Part shown: positions 1-11,369 of the stretch, piece by piece
Position numbering within the stretch: position 1 is the first letter of the stretch
Layout of the letters: each line of letters begins with the position of its first letter
Origin: Gracilariopsis chorda
Lineage: Eukaryota > Rhodophyta > Florideophyceae > Gracilariales > Gracilariaceae
Direction of reading: 5' to 3'
Assembly (NCBI GenBank): GCA_003194525.1
Contig: NBIV01000335.1
Location: 1-64,000, forward strand
DNA length: 64,000 bases
Position numbers and translations under genes: made by a program
The notes under the pieces: generated by a model
What the model saw: the letters and a program-made list of their open reading frames with translations, nothing else
What the model was told of the DNA's origin: nothing
The model's database searches: none

Positions 1-1667
1 TCTCACAATAGCACCAGCTCGGGTCGTTGTGGAAGATCCTCTGATCAGCAGAACAAAAGAAACGGGAAACTGAAGCATATGCATACGCACTTGTTATCTG
101 CAGCTGGACTTGGGACTGTTGCACTAAGGGACGACATGCGACACCCAATTCCCGCATTTTTGTGTTCTTGTAACGATTGAGAAGACACATGGCAGCAAAG
201 CAAAGCTGCAGTCAAGAAGTTGGATAAACAATGAAGTGGATGGGAGGGAAACAAAAGACAAGACGAAGAAGCGGAAACCGGTAGACCAAACCGTACCCTT
301 GTCCCTCGTTGACGCCAGCCGAAGACAATTGTCATGGTTTGAGGCTTATGTAGAAACTCGCTGAGTAGCGCAGCGGGTCAGAATTTACTGCTACCCACGA
401 TTGAAATCATAATGAAAGAAGGAAACAACCATTAACCCGGTGCGTTATGATATCAACACAGTTCTATAAAACATCCTGCTCCCGTTGAGCGCTCCAATAA
501 AATTCCATCTGAGATTCATCTAGAAATACGCTGCCTTGTGTATACCGCTTCCAACACTGAACCGCATGTCTGGAAGTGAGATGGAACTCAATCTGTCACA
601 ATCATCCGGTACAACTGCACCTTCAAAGTGGCCATTTCTTGTTCACGTGAATAGGTCGTTAGCTTTCAAGTTGTTCTTTTCAACGTGATGAGAGTGTTTT
701 CGATGCGAATGAAAAAAAAACAGATTCATGCCGATACGGAGGGCCATCACCTCCCTCATGGGGGCCTGATCTACTTGTGCTCAAGCACTACAGGTCATTC
801 TGCGCCGTTCTGTGGTCCCATTTTTGCGATTTCTATGCTCAAGGTGGCGACAGCCAATTCATCTCCTCATGATATAACAAGTACACGTGAGGTAACTTCA
901 CTCAGACCATTGACACAAGGATGGTTTTTGAACGCATGAAATGTATTCTTCCCATCCAGACTGACGGAGGATATAAATAGCATCGTTCAAGCTAGTTTAT
1001 CCGTTTGACGGGATCCGAAGAACTCTGTAGCTTCGTTCTCCGACCCTGTCGTTAAACTCGGCCCGCTAACTTGTGCGAAAGAGTAAGCGTGCTGCACAAC
1101 CCTCACAGGTCCCACCGTCCTTTCCGTGACCTTCCCACACATCCTCTTTGAAGAGAAGGTGCTCTACTCAAAGAGTTGCGTACCGTTGAAAAATGGCGCC
1201 CCGAAGCCGGCATGGCAACTGGTCCGGTCGCACATGGCCCTTAGTTGTGTGGAATGGTTTAGTTCGCATACATTACGCCGGAATCTGAAGAAGGTGCGTA
1301 TTGTTCGCTGCTCCAACTAACGAAATCGCCAAGAGCAAAGATGAAGTGGAAAATAGGTGGCTCGCATGAGTTCCGTTGACATTTCGTAAACTGTTACTGT
1401 TTATAATACTTGTACTAAATGTAGCATAACTCTCTAGCTAGGATTCTCAACATTAAATTCTCTGCTCGCTCGCCGGAGGTCGTCAGTTCGATGCACTTTC
1501 AGTTTCTTCATTATCTGGGAAGTAAATACGTTGCCGTCGCTTTGTCTGACTGAGATGAAGCGATGATCGAGAAACGTTCATCTTGCACATATGATAGGTT
1601 AGCCGCTCCGCCTTGTCACATGGTTCTCACCTCTTTTTTGGACCCCCGGTTATCCCCCATTTAGTTC
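1..1667. other. intergenic stretch, no gene recognised
   Basis: I see no frame here with convincing protein character. A TATA-like string (tataaata, about 971-978, plus strand) is followed by a short, non-ATG open frame at 1126-1320 that I do not call as a gene. The segment just left of 1668 follows the stop codon of the split host gene described at 1668-1853, so part of it may be the 3' untranslated region of that gene. Confidence 0.4.
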
Positions 1668-1853
1668 CTATGCGTTATCGAGTCTTCTCGAAAAAGGAGC
1701 AAGGACACTCCGACTGGCTTGAACACTCCTGCCGGGTTTCCATCTGAATCTGTTGTCTGTCTCGCCCGTTTCGGGCGTATGCCCAATGGGGCAGACGCCT
1801 CCGGCTTTGTTTACAAGTCTTTCTCTTTTCATCCGCAGTGTTTCCTTCCAGTC
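1668..1853 (-). pseudogene. 3' end of a host gene split by a gypsy element
   Basis: On the minus strand the open frame reading down to a TAG stop at 1668 is in the same phase as the frame ending at 8191, once the LTR element (1854-8190) and one copy of its 5-bp target duplication (CAGTC) are discounted. The codon GAC spans the junction on both sides (from 8195 and from 1853). The tail is about 61 residues, basic, with two Cys-Pro/Gly-rich patches and no domain I recognise. I see the shared phase directly; that it was one exon is inference. The tail could instead be a chance extension, but 186 open bases in the right phase make that less likely. Confidence 0.5.
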
Positions 1854-2262
1854 TGTTGTTAAGTACTGGAGTACGGTTCTGAAAAGAACGAAAACGGCAG
1901 GCAATACGGTGAAAGATGCCACGAAAAGGGTGCAAATGCTGTAGTGACGAGCGCGGGGGGAACAACAGTGGGTACACTCAACGAGAGTTGCCTCTTCTCC
2001 TGAGTGGCCATCCAAGAAGTCGGATGGCCTTTATAAGCACCCGCCGAGTCAGTTGGCACTGACTCGACCAAACGATAGCTTGTGCAGCCTGACGTGGCCT
2101 ATTGAAGATACAAGATATTGATATCATCGCGCAACCAATACAATTAAGTACGGTATGCTCTATCGCAATGCTGAACGCATTTGCGCAGAAGACAGTAGAC
2201 GTGGCACATTTGCAAGCCTATTTCCGCGACAGACGCGTAATCGCTGGCTGTATTATACAACA
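1854..2262 (-). repeat. 3' LTR of gypsy element 1
   Basis: 409-bp repeat, TG...CA, about 94-95% identical to 7782-8190. It abuts the target duplication CAGTC at 1849-1853. Because the element is on the minus strand this left copy is the 3' LTR. Confidence 0.93.
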
Positions 2263-2439
2263 GCGCCCCGTAATTAAGTAGGTGACAACCCCACTTGATT
2301 ACTCAGAGATGGTCAGCGATAGCGCGTTGTCGTGGAGTTCCCGCTGTAGATACGTCCGTCAGGTACTCTTGTACCATAGCTGGAACGTCCTGTTGCAGAG
2401 ACGCAACAGAAACCCAATCAGTCTCGTCGACGGCAAAAC

Positions 2440-5400
2440 CACGCCACTTGACCAATACTTCCGTAGTTCCTTGCTGCCTTCTTAGATCAAGGAAGCGATC
2501 TATTACAAGCAGTTCGCCTTGTTGATACGCAAGATGGCCCAGTAGTTCTTCTGTGACTTCAAATCATTATTACGAAAGAACTTCAGACGACGACCATGAA
2601 CCTCCATTGTCGATCCATCCACGACAGAATTGATGAGAAAGATGTATCCAGACCGGCATTTTGTGACGCAGTATGGGCCAAGCCACTTTAAAGACGGCTT
2701 ACGAGTGTGATCGCGTTGTTGAACCCGCGCAAAACAAAGTCCCCTTCGGTAAAATTAATAGGACGGACATTAGTCTTTCGATTGTGATGGTCGACTGCTT
2801 GTCTACGTTTCTTGCCAGATCGGATTGCGACATCCTTATGCATGTTGTTCAATTTGCACTGCATATCTTCAATCTGTCTCAGCTGCAGTCTTCGTACGTC
2901 ATCAATGTTGAGAACTTTTGTCTTCTCACCTATCCTGCGCGTGATTGCAGTCATAGGAGAGTCTTGTTTGTGACCAGTGAAGACTGTCAAAGGGTATCGG
3001 TTTCCAAGACGATGCAGCGACGAATTGTTGAGTACGGACTGAAAACCGAGCCAAACACTGGGCCAGCAGCTGTGGGGCAGTTGTTATTCCGAAAGCAGCG
3101 CACGACATGTCATCAGCAGCTCTCGATACACAACTTCCACCGTTCCATTCGACCAAGGACAGTACGCGAGTGTAAAGTGATGAGATGACTTTGTCTTCTC
3201 TTGCAAAAATCTGATAACTTCGTTCTTGAAATTTGAACCTCTATCAGATACCCACTTTTGTACCACGCCAAAAGCGGCAAACCATTGTTTACGACAACTT
3301 CCACAGTGGTCTTGGTAGCTGGTGTGAGCCATACGTATCCGCTATGATCGTCCTTAAATACTAAAACGTACAGGAACTCATCTTCACCAGGAAACATGTA
3401 GCAGAAATCAAAATGCAGGAGTTCATTTGATTCATTTACATGCAGGGCGTGGCCCAGGAGACGTGGAATAATCTTACCAGACTGTGTGCAAAGGCAATGC
3501 AGACAAGATTCAACAAACGTCTTCACGTTATGGTCCATACCCTTCCAGTAATAATGAGCCTTAATTGCGGTGGCAGTTACATTGAAAGCTCTATGAACGC
3601 CATGACCAGTGTGCGCTGCAATGAGTATTCGCAACTTGAGTAGATCTTCATCACTTGGGATCCAAAAGGCACCATTCCAGTTCTGAACTCCCTCATTGGT
3701 AGTCGTGAACCCAGTTGGCAGTGACTCGGCAGAGCGTTCCTGTGCCTGCCGAATGTCCTTCAAAGTTGGCCAGTCAAATTCTGAGTCTACTCCTGGATTG
3801 ATGGGTGCGTACATCAAGGCCATGGCGCGTGGAACGTATACAGCGCGTACTGCAAAACTGGATCTCACAGCCCACCGGGTCAACATATCTGCCCAAACGT
3901 TCCTTTCTCCGGGTAAATGCTCCACAACGTATCTAAATGCGCTTAATGTGATTGCCCAACGCATTAATTTGCTTGCTGTGTGTCGTGCCATTCCTGGATT
4001 GCGTCCGTAAGGTTCGAAAAGATATACCAGATTAGCGTGATCGGTGAAGATATTTACTTCATGGCCCAGAACGAGGTAGTCTAATCGACACATTGCTTCT
4101 ACGATTGCGTAGCCTTCCTTCTCTGGAACGGACCAGTTGACTGCTGATCCCGAGAATGCTCCAGAAAGGAAACAGAGAGGCTCGTGTGGTTGTTCCTCGA
4201 TAATTTTGTTCCGATATTTGTACGGAACCTGGGTGAGAATGGCTGCCCAGTGAGTCTCTGAGGTATCTGTGAAGAGACATAGGATGTGCTTGAATTTCGG
4301 GTACGCAAGCTTGACCGAAGCGGCTAATTGATCTTTGATGTCAGCGAAAGCTGAGTCATGTGTGGCGCCCCATGAGTTGCTGAGGGAAAGGTTGCGAATT
4401 GCTTGCTTGGTTCTCTTACCGACTTTGGAATAACATTCCTCGAGTAGAGCGTGCAGTGGAGCAATTGGCTCGACGTAGGCAGGGATTGGGTTACGCATCC
4501 AGTTCGTATCACATACGAACTGTTGGAGTTTACTTGCCATTGTGGGGGTCTGCATGGACACCAATGTGCTGAAATGTCGTGGATGATACTCTATACCTTG
4601 TGCCGAAATGATCCTTCCGCAGAACTGGACCTGGTGTGCAAATAGAGTTGACTTCTCTGCATGTATCTTGAGTCCTATTTCCTTGCAGACAACAATGAAA
4701 GATTGGATATTGTTGAGCAGCTCTTCTTCGTTTTTCGCGTAGAAGGGAAAATCATGTATCCATTGAAGCATCTTGTCGACGCGTCCGTCGAAATTTTCAG
4801 ACAATACTGCTTGGAAGTGATTTCCGGAGTCACTACCACCTTTTAGAAGACGTTTGGAGGAGTATGCGCCGAGTGGAGTTTGAATCGACATCATTTCCTG
4901 TGATTCCGGAGACAGGGGAACTTGCCAATAGCCATGCGCTAGGTCGATATTGGCGAAGCAAGTGCTTCCTGAAATGTCCTGGAACTTGGACTCAAGGTGT
5001 GGCATTGCGGACTGAATCGGTATGGTGCGTGCATTGGGTCCGCGCAGATCCACAGTGAACCTTAGTTTGGTAGGTCCGGGCTTCGGCACTGCAAGGGCAG
5101 GCGAGGCCCAACGAGCGGAATGGTTTTTGTATATGGCACCAACGGCCTCTAATTCTCGAATCGTATGGATGATAAAGTCCCGTTGCTGCGGTGCATAACG
5201 ACGTTGGGGAGATCTATATGGCTTAGAATTCTCAGTAGCAGTGATTCTAAGCGGAAGAACATCGACAGGTGGGTCCGATCCGAGTTTGATTCTAAACATG
5301 GCGCGGTATTCTTCATACATTTCAGCGAGCCTCTGGGATCCTTTCTGAGATATGGCGTTTGAAGTTGCTTCCTTGGTGATTTGAATGAATGCTTTGTCGA

Positions 5401-5960
5401 TAGACTCCTTGCTATTCTTGCCGATCCCGGCAGCCAGGCATTCCGGTAACTCGATGGGATCATCGTCGGCAGCCATGTACGACAAACCCTGATAATTTGC
5501 AGTAGCGAGTTTAAATTGTTCGGTGTTAATGTCGAACAAATGTTTGTTGTGGATTCTGTCCCTTATATGGACCAAGTGGGCTTTCAAGTTAACTCCAATG
5601 GAGTTAAGGAAAGGTCGACCAAGTAGTATTTCGTCCATGTCGCGATGTACAACGTAGAATTCAATACCACGTACCCTAACAGGAATGTTAGAACCAGGAA
5701 GGAAGATGGTGACTGTGAGAAGTGCCGTTTTGGACGCAGTGGCGATTGCAGAACCCTTTGACTTGAAAGCCCCTTCCAGGGTCAGTGGAGTTGGCAAAGC
5801 CTTGACTCCGATATCTTGAAGCGCAGCTTGTACCTTGTCGAACTTCTTCGCATGGACTGCGCTGAAATATGCACCAGAGTGTCCAAGAACTGTTTCAAAC
5901 ACATTGTCTTCCAAGGCTACCCTGAAACGTCCTTCATTTCCGTCCGGGCCTTTTGTCTTC
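2440..5960 (-). pseudogene. pol region of gypsy element 1 (PR-RT-RH-IN-chromodomain), fossil
   Basis: The translated stretch shows the hallmarks of Ty3/gypsy pol in order: an aspartic-protease region with a DxSGA-type active site, an RT palm region, an RNase H with a TDxSE-type motif and an HTDHANL-like segment, a HHCC zinc-finger and DDE core of integrase, and a short chromodomain-like end. It aligns well with the pol of the second gypsy element in this window (12.3-16.8 kb). One long part is still open, but the gene as a whole is broken. Confidence 0.88.
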
Positions 5961-6106
5961 AAGTTCGATACACCTGTAACCGTCTTGGCTTTCTTAGTCT
6001 TCTAATTTCCATAATGCTTCTCGAAAAGTTCCTTCTTTTTCTTGGGAGAGGTAAAGTGACAGTCCTTGAGACGATGAACACCGTCACAGTCCTCATTAAG
6101 ACACGG

Positions 6107-6932
6107 TGTGGTGCAACGCCCCAAAGGGGAGAAACACCGAAAAACGTTCGGGATCTTTCCTCCGTGGAGGTGAACCCAGTTGGGTAGAGCCCTCCCAGAG
6201 GTGTCACGGCGAAGCCGGTTTGTAAGACCAGGGACACCTGTCGCGACTCGCGCAGCGAGGTGATGGCGAAGAATCGGTATCCGCGTGAGCGGGGTGTGAT
6301 CCTCAGTAGAGGTATGTTTCCACGTAAGTGGGGGTGTGTGGACGGATGCGCACACAAGGGCTGCGGATAGCGGGAGGTGCTACCCAAAAAAGGGGAAAAA
6401 GTAAGGGCGAAAAGGAGGAAGAGAGGACGAAGTGAGTCGCGAGAGCGACGGGGGCGAACGGCGATGCCGGTAACAATATCCCTATACAGGGCGAAACCCC
6501 AATGAAATTGGATTAATATGACTCCCAGTGATGGTTCCCTTTAGATGTGCAAGGGGGTTAGATGTCCCGTGGTTCACGGCGGTTCCCTCCAAGGAGAACT
6601 ACAGCACGCGCGCAAGCGGTAACAACTAGAACCAATTCCCCAGGTTGGGGTCCCTTCTTGGGGAAGGTTTACTGGTGCGACGGCAGTGCGCCGTCGCACT
6701 AAGTACTAGCTTCCCAGAGATGGGTGTGAAAATAAAAAATAGAATCAACTAAAATACTCCACATTTCGTGGCAACATCCACTACTTTGGCCAACGGCCAA
6801 TTGACCCAAAACTGTGACCCACGTGTCCATATCCACCATAGTGGGGCGTAGTTCATATACACACTACACAACCGATAATAACGGGAAAGCATTCAAGTAC
6901 CAAGAATCCCTCCTTGAGGGCGTTGCACTTCA
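6107..6932 (+). mobile_element. solo-LTR-like element, copy 1 (826 bp)
   Basis: Insert of 826 bp within gypsy element 1, flanked by the exact 5-bp duplication CACGG (6102-6106 and 6933-6937). It begins TG and ends CA. Its ends are partly inverted (TG...GTGCAACGCCC at the left, GGGCGTTGCAC...CA at the right). Short GC-rich hairpins and an AATAAA-containing A-rich tract about 200 bp from the right end fit an LTR's R region and polyadenylation signal in plus orientation. The same family occurs at 15088-15913, 33851-34647, 37277-38213 and 49589-50249. No full-length parent is in the window, so a short non-autonomous element with terminal inverted repeats cannot be excluded. Confidence 0.8.
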
Positions 6933-6939
6933 CACGGCG

Positions 6940-7740
6940 TATTCCATTCTGTGTCTTTCCGCTTACTGATACGACGGTTTGACACCGCAGGATCTGCGTT
7001 AGGTGTTATCTCCGAGTTTCCGGTACCAACACCTTTGGTGTTTGTTTGCTTTGCTGCGTTCTCGAAAACTACTGCTTTTACGTGGGTTAACACGTGCTCG
7101 TGCAGTTTCCGTCAGGGCAAATTCGAGAGCGATATTGGATACCTCATCTCTGAAGAGCTTGATACTCGCAAGCTGTTCTTTTTTACATGCCCTCCTCATC
7201 ATTCGAATGCGTTCCTGCAGTACGTCGGGTTGAAACTTCCCGACAAGGCGGTCAAGAAACTTCTTTGCCAGGTCAGTGTCCTTCAATATTTCTGAAGCGT
7301 TGTTCTGGCCCAACGCAGTAATCACTGAAATAATAAAGTTTGATACACTACCAGCAGGGTCTTCTTTGCTCACTTTGAAGGAGATTATGCGAAGTGCGGC
7401 ATCGATACGCTCAGCGAGGTCTTTCGGGGATGGGTTAAAAGCTCTTTCAAACCAAGCCTGTACTTTGTCCAAAGTAGCCTCTTCAAGAGTTTGAGCAGCT
7501 TTGATGTCGCCCATAGCACATAAGGCGTGTATTACATTTGGTTGCACACAATCCTATACCGTGGCAACTGTTAGTTTAGCATCTTCATCGCGATCGTTGT
7601 TCACGTTTTCGACTTTGGCTCTGTATGCAGCAAAGACCGTCTCGAATTTGATCAGAGCCGGTTGATCTAAAAATTTCAGTTGCGGGAGTTGAATGACAGC
7701 GACAAAACCGTAGTTGGAGGTAGTCATTATGGCACTTTGA
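6940..7740 (-). pseudogene. gag region of gypsy element 1, fossil
   Basis: Gag-like stretch just inside the 5' LTR. Much of the translation (helical region with a PSPKDLAERIDAALR motif) aligns closely with the gag of the second gypsy element (PTPKDLAERMDAALR-like, 11.55-12.1 kb), although the LTRs of the two elements do not match. It is broken. Confidence 0.8.
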
Positions 7741-7781
7741 ACAGTACTACAGACAATTTGCTCTTTAAGAACAAAGCGCTT

Positions 7782-8190
7782 TGTTGTTAAGTACTAGAGT
7801 ACGGTTCTGAAAAAAAACGAAAACGGCAGGCAATACGTTTAAAGATGCCACGAAAAGGGTGCAAATGCTGTAGTGACGAGCGCGGGGGAACAACAGTCGG
7901 TACACTCAACGAGAGTTGCCTCTTCTCCTGAGTGGCCATCCAAGAATTCGGATGGCCTTTATAAGCACCCACCGAGTCAGTTGGCACTGACTCCACCAAA
8001 CAATAGCTTGCGCAGCCTGAAGTGGGCTATTGAATATACAAGATATTGCCATCATCGCGCAACCAATAAGATTAAGTACGGTATGCTCTATCGCAATGCT
8101 GAACGCATTTGAGCAGAAGACGGTAGACGTGGCACATTTGCAAGCCTATTTCTGCGACAGACGCGTAATCGCTCTCTGTATTATACAACA
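7782..8190 (-). repeat. 5' LTR of gypsy element 1
   Basis: 409-bp partner of 1854-2262, followed by the target duplication CAGTC at 8191-8195. Directly inside it lies a 16-bp palindrome (AACAAAGCGCTTTGTT, 7770-7785) that straddles the LTR/internal boundary. No TGG of a usual tRNA primer site is seen there. Confidence 0.93.
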
Positions 8191-9035
8191 CAGTCCTGAA
8201 GAAACTCTGCAAGGCATTTTTCGAGTCCAGACGTCGTCATGAAAACCAGATTACTTTCATTCGAAAGGAAGTTATGTACGATATTCAGGATCGAGTAAGA
8301 AAGTGCCAGTAAGGCACATGCGGCACCATCTTTCGTACATTCGCTTGATTTTGTTAGCAGAGTTTCGCAACCTTCAAGTATCACCGAGTGAAACGTCTCA
8401 TTTCCTGCGACTGGTATGAGAGCGAATATGGCGCTCCTTGCCTTCCACGGGTTCTTCGAACTAAACCACTCGTTGGTTATCTGGACCATCATACTGGGTT
8501 GAGAAGACGGTTCAGTATTCTTTTACCAAACGCGTCACAAATGTCGTAAGTTGAGAATAATCCAGAATCGAAAAGACGAGAGAATGTTGCCATCCACATG
8601 CTTGTCACAAGGCCTTCGCCGAAAAGATACTCATTAGTGAAGATAATACTAGATATCTTATCTTCCTGTTCGCAAGAAACGAAAAGCCTGATAGCGACTT
8701 TTGCGCGTTCTTCAACCGGAATCACCGGACATCCCTTTCTCCACTCTTCATACCAAGTACTCACTTCAGCACCAACCTGAGCTGTTTGGATTTGAAAGTC
8801 CGTAAAGAACGGTCTTGCTTCCTCCAAATAATCTCGTAGACGATTGATACGCATTTGGGCAGCACTGTCGTCGGCATCCATTGAATAGTAGGAGACTGAT
8901 AACGATCTCAAAGCAATGCAGATGTACAATGTTCCGATAAGACGTTTGCCACAAAGGTTTGTTTCGGTTAAAGCAAGACACTGACACAATGATGTCTCTT
9001 GAAGTATTTTAGGCAAGACTGCAACCAAAGTAGCT
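8191..9035 (-). pseudogene. 5' part of a host gene split by gypsy element 1
   Basis: Two overlapping minus-strand frames (9028 to 8489, then 8492 to 8191) have protein-like composition, with amphipathic helices rich in Leu, Ala and Cys that could be ARM/HEAT-like repeats; I do not recognise the family. The first frame ends in TGA inside GTATGATGG, where the second begins. That means either a frameshift, a small splicing event or two genes. A pyrimidine-rich tract ending in CAG just above 9035 looks like a splice acceptor, so an upstream exon is possible; otherwise the first good ATG is at 8881. The second frame runs into the LTR and resumes in phase at 1853. The gene is therefore broken by insertion. 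Confidence 0.5.
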
Positions 9036-9492
9036 GAAAACCAGAGAGAAAACTGCTACAAGTCGGGGATTTGGAAACCTCTAACACAATCTGTCTTGAA
9101 TGAAACAAAACAGATGATGGTACGGAGTTGTGAGTAGGTCAAGGCTTCGTGGGGTCCAACCCGTACGGCTTGGGGAGAGAAAGAATGCACACAGACGAGA
9201 TTCGCGGGAAGATTTGATGAGGCCAGAGAGCGCGCGAAGTAGTTTTAAGCACAGTCGACGGCGTGTGAGGATATATCTTAATAAGGTTACCTGGGGTTGC
9301 TAATCATCATTTTACCACCACACGCATATCCAAGAATACTCCAAATATCGCGCAAACGATCTCATCTACGTTGTTGATCCCCAAAAGATGGCGCCTGTTA
9401 GAACTATTTACGTAGATTGTGGTTATGATTAGCATTGCTTGGCGATGCATCTCAAGTCTTAGATTTCCATTGAGTGATGCAGGTTACCATAA

Positions 9493-9925
9493 TTATGTTA
9501 ACATGTAGTCTGATGGAGGGTGGAATGCCAGGCAAGTAACTACTGACGAAACATCCATATCGAGTATGCGAGATGTATAACAAACAAAACTACGCCAGCA
9601 TTCTACATTGACACGTTGCACGAGCTCTAAAGGACACTCTCGCTGAGCGTTGGTGAGGGACGTAGACACCAGAGTTTCAAGGGTGGCAGCGGGCAGAATG
9701 TAGTTTTCGAATACCTCACGCTCGTGTTGCACTCAGATCTGATCTAGCTTCGAGAGGTTCACCTTGCACTGGTGCATTTCAAAAGCGTTAGCTCGAGCTC
9801 GGGCATTCGCTGGACAGAAATTGCAGCCAGATGGAATTTTCAGAGCGTTCATTACCAACGTGAATGGGATGGTAATGTACTCAATTGAATCTCTCACGAA
9901 TTTGTCTGCCCAAAAATCTCCCTCA
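9493..9925 (-). pseudogene. coding-like host fragment with one in-frame TGA
   Basis: Minus-strand stretch with strong protein character: a Cys-containing segment near 9.8 kb, then an acidic/Leu-rich helical part ending in TAA at 9493. A single TGA lies between the two halves (near 9732). It is upstream of the split gene at 8.2-9.0 kb on the same strand, so both may be exons of one decayed gene. No family recognised. Chance openness of about 140 codons is the main alternative. Confidence 0.3.
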
Positions 9926-10634
9926 TACGAACATAAATATTGGTCTTAGAGTCACAGATGGAGGCAGAAGGCTTACGATGGCGTGTTTTGTGCACCGAGG
10001 TATGTTGGAAATATTAAAGGTGTTTTCTTCACGGTTCCCTCTCGACGGGGCTCCGTATTGCACGAAAGCTTGGCTATGAGCCTCATTACAGAAGAAGAGG
10101 CAATTCAATAAACTAGTACTATGCGGGAAGAATGCTGAGCAAGCAAGAGAAAATATATCAGCGCAGATTAGCTGACAATTGTTGATAACTCGCAGATCAA
10201 TATTTGAAGGGAAGAGTGAAAGGAGTATGCAAAACAAAGCTGTAATTCCAAGCACGTAAGGCCACACTAGCATCCTTGGTTGAGATATGTACAATTATGA
10301 ACTGAAGTGGACCAGAGCGCCAGGCATAAAAAAGTTGTTCCATGGGGTCATGTATCGTTGGCGATAGGGAGCGGGATATTGATTTCACCTGGTCTTGGAA
10401 CAAGGCTGTAGCATTTCACAAGTATCGCAAATTGGGCAAATGTCTTGAAAGCTACGTTAAAGGCTTCGTACATATCTGACACAAGCGACATCTGGCCACC
10501 ACACCGAGGGCGGCGATGCACAAATATGGTAACACAGGTATCTTCAGAAGGTGTCATACGTTTTTCTACCGTTCAGATGCCTGTATTCACGGAAGTAGGA
10601 CAAGCACGAGGCTCGTAACTTCTGCGTCGAAGTT
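9926..10634 (-). other. weak coding-like fragments, function unknown
   Basis: Several minus-strand frames of 65-120 codons overlap here in different phases. Those at 10197-10403 and 10348-10557 have aromatic and aliphatic patches that could be decayed exons of the same host locus as 8.2-9.9 kb. None has a motif I recognise and none is clean enough to call as a gene. Confidence 0.2.
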
Positions 10635-10842
10635 TCAATTAAGCATAAAAGGCGTTGTGACAGTGTTGATGCTTTGAAAGGAATCCTTGCTGGTGAGGAA
10701 GCTGCAGAGGTTGCGAGGGGGTGTGACGGATAGTGGTCGGTCCCAACCTTGGATATCAGCGAAGAAGCATGCTGGAGTCATTTGCAGTTTCAAACGTTGC
10801 GGAAGCGCTGGCGTCTTCGCAAGATGGTACAAATTTACATTC
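10635..10842 (-). pseudogene. 3' part of an open frame split by gypsy element 2
   Basis: The minus-strand frame that ends in TGA at 10635 runs up to the left target duplication of gypsy element 2. It is in the same phase as the ATG-started frame at 17459-17313 on the far side. Discounting the element and one GTATG copy gives a continuous 118-codon frame from an ATG at 17459. The product has no domain I know. Phase agreement is seen; gene status is inference and a chance frame of this length is possible. Confidence 0.35.
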
Positions 10843-10847
10843 GTATG

Positions 10848-11314
10848 TGTTGTAGCAAATACGGCATCACCTTGGACTACACGATAGATGAGACTGTACG
10901 CTGGGTAGCAAATGCGTAGGCGGCAACCGCTGAACCCACAAATGCGCAGCTGACACTTGCGCAGGTAGCAAATGCGTTGCTGTCAACTGCGTAGGTGGCT
11001 TTACCCCGCGCAGTAGGCAAGATAGTGTGTGACTATCGTGCTTGCCGAGTTCGACAGACAATCAGCTCGGCAAGGGGCGCTCATAAGAGGCCTTCCGATT
11101 CTTCGGAAGGCAACTCACGAGGCAACACACAGCAAGTGAGGTGCCCGTTCTCTTGCCACGCTCCTACGCCTTTCAGCGCTTCTATCGATTCCTTACAGTA
11201 GCTCCGCGCTGCGTTCTCGCCTTCGGCACTCTCGGCAATCTCCGCCACAACGCTAGCGTGGTTTTTTAGTTGATCATCTTTGGGACTTTCTCGCTCGGGC
11301 AACACTGAACATCA
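10848..11314 (+). repeat. 5' LTR of gypsy element 2
   Basis: 467-bp repeat, TG...CA, paired with 16841-17307. The motif GGTAGCAAATGCGTWG and its relatives occur three times near the left end, giving the U3 part a short-repeat texture. The boundary with the internal region carries the palindrome ATCAAAGCGCTTTGAT (11311-11326). Confidence 0.93.
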
Positions 11315-11369
11315 AAGCGCTTTGATCTAAAGAGTACCAGTGTGGTCGAGCAAAAAAGGTTCAATAAAT

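Larger units (their letters stand above)
1854..8190 (-). mobile_element. Ty3/gypsy LTR retrotransposon (element 1), broken
   Basis: Fossil LTR retrotransposon read on the minus strand. Two 409-bp direct repeats (1854-2262 and 7782-8190) begin TG and end CA, and the whole is flanked by the 5-bp duplication CAGTC (1849-1853 and 8191-8195). Order from the 5' LTR: gag (about 7.7-6.95 kb), protease (about 5.9 kb), reverse transcriptase and RNase H (about 5.4-4.0 kb), integrase (about 3.8-2.9 kb) and a chromodomain-like tail (about 2.6-2.4 kb), which points to the chromovirus group. An 826-bp solo-LTR-like element (6107-6932) lies inside. The LTRs are about 94-95% identical, so it is not recent. 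It is broken in roughly half a dozen places. Confidence 0.93.

Noticed and set aside
364-410. tRNA-like A-box (TAGCGCAGCGG) and weak B-box (GATTGAAATC)
   Set aside because: The boxes are about 33 bases apart, too close for a tRNA, and no acceptor stem forms. At best a decayed tRNA-derived SINE scrap.
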